A stretch of DNA of 11,781 nt from Gammaproteobacteria bacterium (GTDB lineage: Bacteria; Pseudomonadota; Gammaproteobacteria; Pseudomonadales; Cellvibrionaceae), in assembly GCA_021151625.1 (NCBI GenBank), contig JAGKWY010000136.1, positions 1 to 11,781 of the forward strand. Direction: 5' to 3'. The notes below the pieces were generated by a model that ran no database searches, had not been told where the DNA came from, and saw nothing but the letters and a program-made list of their open reading frames with translations. Positions 7,995-11,781 of the stretch are shown in pieces. The position numbers and the translations under genes are program-made. Within the stretch, counting starts at the first letter, position 1. Each line of letters begins with the position of its first letter.

Positions 7995-8417
7995 ATGAAA
8001 GAACAGTTGGATACCCTCGGACGCCTCGCCACCCTGCGAGCAACCCGCGTGCAACAAATGCTCGGCCGCGTGACCTATCAACAAAACCTGTGCCAGCGTT
8101 ATCGCAACAACATTACCGGCCTGACCCGTTTATGCGGTTTTACTGCACCCATGACGACGCCTTTGCAGCGCGATAACCAGCAGAAATACAAAGGCACTTT
8201 ATTGAGGATGGTGGAATTGCAGCGCAAGGAATTGGCCGTAGCCGAGGAGAACCTCGCGCGTATCCAGCTTGAGTTGATGAATGCCATGCGCAGCGAGAAA
8301 ATCGTCGCCCATGTAATAGATGCAAAAATGAACCAGTGGCAGTTGTTGCTGAACCAGCAAGAACAAAAGATACAGGATGGATTGGCCAGTCAGGGCTGGT
8401 GGCGAAACCAGGGATAA
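7995..8417 (+). CDS. fliJ: Flagellar export protein FliJ
   Basis: FliJ is the coiled-coil stalk of the export ATPase and a chaperone escort. It is recognised by position directly after fliI, by its 140-residue length (family about 140-150) and by its composition: almost entirely helical and charged, with Leu/Gln-rich heptads (LGRLATLRATRVQQMLGRV near the start, ELQRKELAVAEENLARIQLELMN in the middle). The N-terminal pattern 'LDTLGRLATLR' is FliJ-like. Sequence conservation in this family is low, so synteny carries much of the call. A GGG-containing ribosome site lies ~9 bases upstream of the ATG. The stop codon merges with the first bases of the palindromic element that follows. Confidence 0.85.
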   Translation: MKEQLDTLGRLATLRATRVQQMLGRVTYQQNLCQRYRNNITGLTRLCGFTAPMTTPLQRDNQQKYKGTLLRMVELQRKELAVAEENLARIQLELMNAMRSEKIVAHVIDAKMNQWQLLLNQQEQKIQDGLASQGWWRNQG

Positions 8418-8508
8418 TCTCCCCCGGCCCCTCTTAGCTGCGCGCCCCGTTTCAAAGGGAAGATTTGCTTGTCTCCCCTCTTTGACAAAGAGGGGGTGGG
8501 GGAGATTA
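8415..8508. repeat. MITE-like palindromic element between fliJ and flgM
   Basis: The ends are 11-bp inverted repeats, TAATCTCCCCC (8415-8425) and GGGGGAGATTA (8498-8508). Nested inside is CCCCTCTTTG-A-CAAAGAGGGG at 8475-8495, and the left arm repeats a degenerate CCCCTCTT. Elements of this CCCCTCTTT/AAAGAGGGG type are scattered widely in proteobacterial genomes and are thought to be non-autonomous MITE/REP-like repeats. It starts in the fliJ stop codon, so it may have been inserted there. The inner hairpin could act as a transcription pause, an mRNA end or a partial terminator, though no clean U-run follows. The flgM reading frame is open through it, but that extension is not coding in my view. 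Confidence 0.7.
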
Positions 8509-8621
8509 AAAATTTGGGCAAACAATTTAAGTTATCGCACAGGGCAGTCGCCCTTAAGCAATAACAGGGTCATTTTGGGTAAATGGCTAGAGCAACAAAC
8601 TTATGTGCAGGACTCCATTAT

Positions 8622-8898
8622 GGAAATCAGCAGAAACATCAAAGCCGGTTACAGCGCTCCCACCGAGTCTGTTACCAGCACCAAAACCGAAGCGGCTGAA
8701 CAGCCCAAAGTAGCTGCGGCTGGCCCAAAACCTGAACCGCGGTTGGAGCAATTGCAGGAAGCCATGCGTGCGCTGCCGGAAATCGATATGGATCAGGTAG
8801 CTGCCATCAAAAAAGCACTGGCCAATGGTGAATTAAGCAGCGACGTAAAAGTGCTTGCTCATAGCATCCTCGCCTACCATCGCGGTACCGATGTATGA
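8622..8898 (+). CDS. flgM: Anti-sigma-28 factor FlgM
   Basis: FlgM holds the flagellar sigma-28 factor (LafS in lateral systems) inactive until the hook-basal body is finished and FlgM is exported. The 92-residue protein has the usual disordered, Ala/Lys/Pro-rich N-terminal half. Its C-terminal sigma-binding region fits the family: IDMDQVAAIKKALANGELSS followed by DVKVLAHSILAYH, comparable to the usual VxxIRxAIxxGxYxxDxxxIAxxLL. The ATG at 8622 has AGGA 7 bases upstream. The same frame is open back to 8377, but that upstream part only translates the palindromic element. flgM overlaps flgN by 4 bases (ATGA). Finding flgMN behind fliJ differs from the better-known arrangement next to flgA. Confidence 0.88.
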
Positions 8899-9317
8899 CC
8901 CGCAGTGAGCAGCTGGTACAACTGGCCGGGCGCGATATAGAACTGGATTGCACCGACTACCAGGGGTTGCAGCGTTTAATGCAAGCCCTGTATGAACAGC
9001 TGCTGGTGCGCAACAGCGCGCAAATAGAATCACTCAATCAACAAATCACTGTGCTGGTGGAATTTATCCGCGCGCGCGCTGAACGTCGCAGCAAAATTCT
9101 CACCGCTTTTGGTTTATCTCCCTCCGTTCCTGGTGCGATGGAAAAATTATTAATTCATTGCCCGCTGCCTAATCGTAGTTCCTACCTCCAATGCTGGAGC
9201 GAATTGGAAAAATTAATCCAGCACACCAAATCCCTCTGTCTTTTGACACATTGGCTAGTAAAGCGCTTCCCGCCAAAAGCGACTTTGGGTCGTATTTATA
9301 AAAAATATGGATTTTAA
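8895..9317 (+). CDS. flgN: Flagellar hook-filament junction chaperone FlgN
   Basis: FlgN is the cytoplasmic chaperone for the hook-associated proteins FlgK and FlgL. The call rests on the 140-residue length, the all-helical make-up and the 4-base overlap with flgM. It also rests on the family-like pattern LQRLMQALYEQLLVRNSAQIESLNQQ near the start and CWSELEKLIQHTKSL near the end. In the region where FlgN usually reads C-K-x-x-N-x-x-N-G, this protein has TKSLCLLTHW. It then ends with a short basic tail (RIYKKYGF). This divergence may be natural lateral-type variation. The 3' end also borders an AT-rich accessory region, so the tail could have been altered by an insertion (inference). Confidence 0.8.
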   Translation: MTRSEQLVQLAGRDIELDCTDYQGLQRLMQALYEQLLVRNSAQIESLNQQITVLVEFIRARAERRSKILTAFGLSPSVPGAMEKLLIHCPLPNRSSYLQCWSELEKLIQHTKSLCLLTHWLVKRFPPKATLGRIYKKYGF

Positions 9318-9430
9318 ATATGCAAGCCAGATTGGAATTAACATCAAGCGATCCTAAAGTTACCCAGTAATATTTTGCGCAAAGACGATATAAAAATAGC
9401 TTAAATCTGCTGTAAAACCTGGAGTTATGT
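9318..9430. other. Boundary between flagellar operon and AT-rich accessory region
   Basis: This is a 113-bp non-coding stretch where base composition drops sharply. It holds a 10-bp palindrome TTTGCGCAAA (9374-9383) and an AT-rich segment (GATATAAAAATAGCTTAAAT) that could supply a promoter for the next gene, with TTGCGC as a weak -35. No convincing flgN terminator is visible. GTTATGT at 9424-9430 resembles an integron core site but has no complement after the following gene. Confidence 0.35.
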
Positions 9431-9910
9431 ATGGCAATTATAGGACGAATTATTTTTGGCTATCTGGCCTCGATTTGGGTGGTGCTTATCCCGATCAGTG
9501 CTAACGCAGAGTGCTTTGGTGATTTTCTAGATAAAGATTTTATCGATGTTGAATTTATTGATCTGACATCAACCTCTAAAATATACGACTATGAAGTGAA
9601 GGTGCTGACCAGTATTAATTATACGGATAAAAAAGGTGACAATTATGAAGTTGAAAGTATACAAATAACGCAGGAAGAGCCTGCAGTTAATACCAAACTC
9701 ATGCTTGTCGAAGAAGGCAGAGAGCGTGTTTCAGCAACATTCTGGATCACCAAAAAATCACTTAACCAAATTGGTGTCACAGCGCATTACTTGTTTATAG
9801 AAAATGAACAACCTAAATGTTTGGGTACAGTAGTGAGAGCAACAAAGCTTAGTCACTACTATGAGCAACAAAAGAAAAAGCAAAAAATAATCCACAAAAT
9901 CGGAACTTAA
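9431..9910 (+). CDS. Small exported protein of unknown function
   Basis: I do not recognise the family. The 159-residue product starts with a clear Sec signal peptide: Arg6, a hydrophobic run to ~22, then ISANA|E with probable cleavage after residue 26. The mature part has only two cysteines, C28 and C130, which could form one disulfide. It is acidic early (DFLDKDFIDVEFIDL) and has alternating hydrophobic/polar segments suggestive of beta strands. It ends in a Lys/Gln-rich basic tail (YYEQQKKKQKIIHK). GGAG lies 6 bases before the ATG at 9431. The gene is AT-rich compared with flgN and probably acquired. It is the first gene of the accessory stretch; whether it is itself a cassette is uncertain because its flanking core sites do not pair. 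Confidence 0.7.
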   Translation: MAIIGRIIFGYLASIWVVLIPISANAECFGDFLDKDFIDVEFIDLTSTSKIYDYEVKVLTSINYTDKKGDNYEVESIQITQEEPAVNTKLMLVEEGRERVSATFWITKKSLNQIGVTAHYLFIENEQPKCLGTVVRATKLSHYYEQQKKKQKIIHKIGT

Positions 9911-9937
9911 AAACTGCCGCTTAGCTCGGTGTTATGC
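9905..9937 (+). other. Degenerate attC-like site end (core GTTATGC)
   Basis: GTTATGC at 9931-9937 resembles the right-hand core site (GTTRRRY-like) of integron attC sites, and the preceding GCTTAGCTCGGT could be its left-arm partner. The matching R'' box expected just after the previous gene is not evident. The strongest support is that the next gene ends near GCATAGC (10330-10336), a one-mismatch complement of this core. That is the pairing expected for the two ends of one cassette. Confidence 0.35.
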
Positions 9938-9950
9938 AGGGGAAATATCA

Positions 9951-10322
9951 ATGAAGTGTTTCAAACATCAAAATATTGATTCTGTAGGGCAATGCAAGCA
10001 CTGTTGCAAAGGGCTCTGTGCAGATTGTGCTGCAGATACAGGGAACGGCCTTGCTTGCAAAAATGAACATGAGCAGCAAGTTGAATTTATTAATTCGCTT
10101 ATTGAAAATAGCAAAAAAGCTTATTCGCAATCCCCAAAATCTTCAGTACTAAGCAATCTGTTCCTATTGCTTATGGGTATTCTTTTTATTGGTTATTCGC
10201 TCATAAACAAAAACCAGAAATTTCTGCTTTTATTCGGTATTCTTTGTGTAGCCTATTGGGCAATTCTTTTTGTATATAATTCTATATATTTAAAAAAATT
10301 AAAAACCGACTATACGAAGTAA
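9951..10322 (+). CDS. B-box type zinc finger membrane protein (cassette gene)
   Basis: This is a 123-residue protein with an N-terminal treble-clef/B-box-like zinc-binding module: C3-x2-H6, C15-x2-C18, C23-x2-C26, C36 and H40. A polar linker follows, then two membrane helices at ~66-85 and ~91-112 with a very short turn (NKNQK). The finger and a short basic tail (KKLKTDYTK) would both face the cytoplasm. B-box-plus-membrane proteins of this layout occur in bacteria with no established function. The ribosome site AGGGGA lies 8 bases before the ATG and directly follows the core-like GTTATGC, the usual start of an integron cassette. AT-rich codon use sets it apart from the flagellar genes. A role in binding a protein or nucleic acid partner at the membrane is only a guess. 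Confidence 0.8.
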   Translation: MKCFKHQNIDSVGQCKHCCKGLCADCAADTGNGLACKNEHEQQVEFINSLIENSKKAYSQSPKSSVLSNLFLLLMGILFIGYSLINKNQKFLLLFGILCVAYWAILFVYNSIYLKKLKTDYTK

Positions 10323-10329
10323 ATCACAT

Positions 10330-10410
10330 GCATAGCAAAGTGCGGAAACCCACGCACTGCGTGCGCCGGTAGAGTTTGAACGAATGGCCGCTCTGGCTGC
10401 ATAGTTAGGG
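10330..10410 (+). other. attC-like recombination site between two cassettes
   Basis: This 81-bp site starts with GCATAGC (R''-like, 10330-10336) and AGTGCGG (L''-like). It ends with CCGCTCT (L'-like, 6 of 7 complementary to AGTGCGG) and GTTAGGG (R'-like, 10404-10410). A small hairpin CGCAC-TGC-GTGCG lies in the middle. The 20 bases after R'' match those at the later site (from 11687) at 16 of 20 positions (AAAGTG..G.AACCC.CGCA), so both belong to the same repeat family. The layout and length fit integron attC sites, though two core bases deviate. Confidence 0.55.
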
Positions 10411-10441
10411 TGTCTGCTTTTTTAGGGTAAGACCAGTATCT

Positions 10442-10858
10442 ATGTACGACTATAACGAAATACGTGCTGCCATTGACTCGCATAACATCGATGCATTGTG
10501 GAAAGCTTTGGTCAAAATAAATAAACGTGCCGGCGCTCCCTTTCTAGCAGAAGTATTGTTGGAAGAGTGGCATGATTCGCACGAAGACATTGTTTTTGAA
10601 TTAGGTCTTATTGGAGAGCCGAGCACAACTAATGCTATCGCTAAAGCAGCAGTTACCTCATTCGAACATTTGGTTGAGTGGGGAAATCTCCAAGCATTCC
10701 AACGTAAGTGCGCTTATTCGTTGGCTCGAATCGGTACGTCGGAATCTCGCGCAGCACTCGAACTCCTTTCTAAAAGCTCTGACGAATACATAAGCGAGTA
10801 CGGTAAAGAAGGGTTGAAGCATTGGCCAATGCCATATCGAGAAGGTGAATACGCCTAA
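10442..10858 (+). CDS. HEAT-like repeat protein, cassette gene
   Basis: This 138-residue, all-helical protein is of unknown role. Repeated helical pairs of HEAT/Armadillo style are visible: 'EDIVFELGLIGEPSTTNAIAKAA' and 'RKCAYSLARIGTSESRAALELLSKSS', both with the A-L/I-G-x-x-x-(S/T) turn typical of HEAT units. It ends 'EYGKEGLKHW'. No signal peptide or membrane segment is seen, so it is likely cytoplasmic and protein-binding. Small HEAT proteins sometimes serve as immunity factors, but nothing here shows that. There is no good ribosome site close to the ATG; AGGG is ~15 bases away. Its TAA stop lies inside the R'' heptamer GCCTAAC, and GTTAGGG lies upstream, so the gene is framed as an integron cassette. 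Confidence 0.7.
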   Translation: MYDYNEIRAAIDSHNIDALWKALVKINKRAGAPFLAEVLLEEWHDSHEDIVFELGLIGEPSTTNAIAKAAVTSFEHLVEWGNLQAFQRKCAYSLARIGTSESRAALELLSKSSDEYISEYGKEGLKHWPMPYREGEYA

Positions 10859-10872
10859 CAAGCGACTGTGGT
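10853..10872 (+). other. Left half of an interrupted attC-like site
   Basis: GCCTAAC (10853-10859) is a perfect RYYYAAC R'' box and overlaps the stop codon of the preceding gene. It complements the upstream core GTTAGG[G] in 6 of 7 bases. The rest of the site is not found nearby. Instead an IS110 remnant follows, and the next core, GTTATAC, lies at 11348-11354. The best reading is an attC split by that element. Confidence 0.5.
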
Positions 10873-10898
10873 AAAAAATCAATACCTGCAACGCAAAT

Positions 10899-11260
10899 TT
10901 AGTTAGCTTGCCACTCGCAATTATCCCGAACCATTGCATTCAAAATCGTCATCATCTTTCGCATGCAGGCAGTAAGCGAAACTTTATTGTGTTTACCCTG
11001 CGCGACGAGTTTTTTATAAAACTTCTTCGTTACGGAATTGCATTGGATTGCGCTCAGCATCGCCATATACAGCATGGTACGAATGGGCGCTCGCTCACCT
11101 TTGATTCTGCGTCGGCCCTTCATGATGCCGCTATCGCGATTAAATGGTGCCAGCCTATACACTACTGCGGTTTTGCGCATTAAGCTTTGCCGTGTTGATC
11201 TTTGTCCACAAGGCTAAAAGAAGTTTTCGCCAAATCAATACCGAGTGTTGTAAGATTCAT
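10899..11260 (-). pseudogene. IS110-family transposase, internally deleted remnant
   Basis: Two ends of an IS110-type transposase remain on the minus strand. The N-terminal part starts at ATG 11260 with GGAG 7 bases upstream. It reads MNLTTLGIDLAKTSFSLVDK, including the first Asp of the RuvC-like DEDD domain, and stops after 26 codons. The C-terminal part (11180-10899, 93 codons) begins at the junction and contains RLAPFNRDSG, where the Ser is the probable catalytic serine. It continues with GRRRIKG, YKKLVAQGKHNKVSLTACMRKMMTILNAMVRDN, the typical family ending. The two parts are in different frames and overlap as TAATG. About two thirds of a normal ~330-residue protein is missing, so it cannot be active alone. 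The element lies between attC-like half sites. Known IS1111-attC elements of the IS110 family target exactly such sites. Confidence 0.85.
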
Positions 11261-11347
11261 GAAGTTGCTCCTCTGGTGGCTGTGATAACACCGATGACTT
11301 TACGCCGGCACGGGGCTTGGTGTTAAGAGGGGGAGTTCATATCATTC
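11261..11347. other. Non-coding flank of the IS110 remnant
   Basis: This AT/GC-mixed non-coding stretch lies upstream of the transposase start. It holds an imperfect GGTG/CACC repeat (reverse strand, 11270-11292) and GGCTTGGTGTTAAGAGG (11312-11328), which looks like another core-site end. In IS110-group elements the non-coding end encodes the guide (bridge) RNA, so part of it may be a decayed relic. The exact IS end cannot be fixed from sequence alone. Nothing else is seen here. Confidence 0.3.
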
Positions 11348-11354
11348 GTTATAC
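11348..11354 (+). other. Core site (R') of attC-like repeat, cassette boundary
   Basis: GTTATAC is the exact complement of GTATAAC at 11680-11686 after the next gene. In integrons the left core and the R'' box of the same cassette are complementary in this way, so these two heptamers probably mark one cassette. Confidence 0.5.
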
Positions 11355-11361
11355 GTAAAAT

Positions 11362-11685
11362 ATGAATGTGCATACGAGTAAACATCAAAGAGCTTGCGAG
11401 CTAGCTAAAGAAATTTTAGCTAGTGACATCGACTATTTAGATAACGTTATAGAAATGTGGAAAATCGGAAATTCTATTCATGGGAGTGTTTGGGGTACAG
11501 AATTCCATATTTTTGGTGTAATTGCGTCTGATACCGACCATTTGCCTACAAAAACTGTGCGGGAGCATTGCTCTAATGAGTGGTTATTAAAGGCAGATAA
11601 AGAAATTTCCGAATGCATTATTTTTTATAGAGAAAATGTTAAAAAAGCCTGCAATGAAATACTGTCAAAATATGGTGGCGTATAA
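11362..11685 (+). CDS. Unrecognised 107-residue cytoplasmic protein, cassette gene
   Basis: I cannot assign a family with confidence. The protein is mostly helical and charged, with no signal peptide or membrane segment. The most distinctive piece is a central 'FHIFGVIASDTDHLPTKTVREH' followed by SNEWL. The start resembles 'RACELAKEILASDIDYLDNVIEMWKI', a pattern I associate with small uncharacterised or immunity-like proteins in mobile regions, but I would not name it. The ATG lies only 7 bases after the core site GTTATAC, with no ribosome site, so translation may be leaderless or depend on transcripts from upstream. The TAA stop is inside the R'' box GTATAAC. These features, and the AT-rich codons, support an integron cassette origin. 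Confidence 0.65.
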   Translation: MNVHTSKHQRACELAKEILASDIDYLDNVIEMWKIGNSIHGSVWGTEFHIFGVIASDTDHLPTKTVREHCSNEWLLKADKEISECIIFYRENVKKACNEILSKYGGV

Positions 11686-11706
11686 CAAAGTGTAGCAACC
11701 CGCGCA
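11680..11706 (+). other. attC-like site cut by an insertion sequence
   Basis: GTATAAC (R'') is followed by AAAGTG..G.AACCC.CGCA, shared with the site at 10330 (16 of 20 identical). The rest of the site is replaced at 11707 by the left end of an IS3-like element. Confidence 0.55.
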
Positions 11707-11781
11707 TGAACTTCCCCCGCTTTAGTGGACACCTCTTTTCAATATGAAAGAGGTGCTAACATGCCAAAGTACAACAACCCA
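11707..11781 (+). mobile_element. Left end of an IS3-family insertion sequence
   Basis: The terminal sequence TGAACTTCCCCC followed by AGTGGACACC is of the IS3-family TG...GTGGACA type. A hairpin with 9-bp arms (CACCTCTTT 11730-11738, AAAGAGGTG 11747-11755) then encloses the GAGG ribosome site of the transposase orfA that begins at 11761. The element runs off the window, so its group, right end and integrity cannot be judged. Confidence 0.65.
11761..11781 (+). CDS. Transposase orfA, first 7 codons (partial)
   Basis: ATG at 11761 reads MPKYNNP, with GAGGTG 5 bases upstream. This matches the start I recall for IS3-family OrfA proteins of the MPKYNNPRKTWQ type, which continue with a helix-turn-helix. 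Only seven codons are visible, so the call rests mainly on the IS end just before it. Confidence 0.5.

Noticed and set aside
8377..8621. N-terminal extension of flgM in the same frame
   Set aside because: It overlaps fliJ and translates the palindromic element; the ATG at 8622 has a ribosome site and gives a normal FlgM length.
9205..9300. Frameshift in the flgN 3' end
   Set aside because: Other frames do not give a better FlgN ending and the total length is normal, so divergence is the simpler explanation.
10340..10360. CRISPR-like or REP palindrome (CGCAC-TGC-GTGCG)
   Set aside because: It is a single small hairpin with no spaced copies; it fits better as part of the attC-like site.
10908..11183. 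91-codon plus-strand open frame
   Set aside because: It is the shadow of the IS110 transposase remnant on the minus strand.
11144..11326. 60-codon plus-strand open frame
   Set aside because: It overlaps the IS110 remnant and its flank, with no ribosome site or recognisable motif.

Overview
The window comes from a gammaproteobacterium. Codon use is moderately GC-rich in the left 9.3 kb and clearly AT-richer after that. The left part is a secondary (lateral) flagellar locus of the type known from Vibrio, Aeromonas and related bacteria. I cannot name the genus; a Cellvibrionales-like organism is only a guess.

Flagellar region (1-9317). A FliM-like motor switch gene runs leftward off the window (minus strand, 816 to 1). 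It is divergent from a rightward cluster: a LafK-like sigma-54 activator (1139-2647), fliE, fliF, fliG, fliH, fliI and fliJ (2706-8417), then flgM and flgN (8622-9317). The order lafK-fliEFGHIJ is that of lateral flagellar operons. The genes build the basal body core from the inside out: FliE is the rod adaptor, FliF the MS ring, FliG and FliM the rotor/switch, and FliHIJ the export ATPase complex. FlgM (anti-sigma) and FlgN (hook-filament chaperone) are the checkpoint and delivery factors. Genes overlap or lie close together, which suggests one or two long transcripts. A GC-rich palindromic element of MITE type separates fliJ from flgM. A 4 x 25-nt tandem repeat, derived from the last codons of fliG, lies between fliG and fliH. 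The 322-bp gap between fliM and lafK is full of inverted repeats that may be operators.

Accessory region (9318-11781). All four intact genes here run rightward, are AT-rich and have no flagellar relation: a small exported protein, a B-box zinc finger membrane protein, a HEAT-like protein and an unrecognised 107-aa protein. Three of them sit between sequences that look like integron recombination sites. Each has a GTTRRRY-like heptamer before the gene and its (near-)complement just after or overlapping the stop codon. I read this as a short array of integron gene cassettes without an integrase in view. Two of the attC-like sites are interrupted. One holds an internally deleted IS110-family transposase (10899-11260, minus strand). 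The other is cut at 11707 by the left end of an IS3-like element whose transposase start is the last thing in the window.

The points most worth a second look are the cassette array joined to a flagellar operon, the insertion sequences inside its recombination sites, the 25-nt stop-codon repeat, and motor switch proteins (FliG, FliM) that lack residues thought essential in the classical chemotactic motor.
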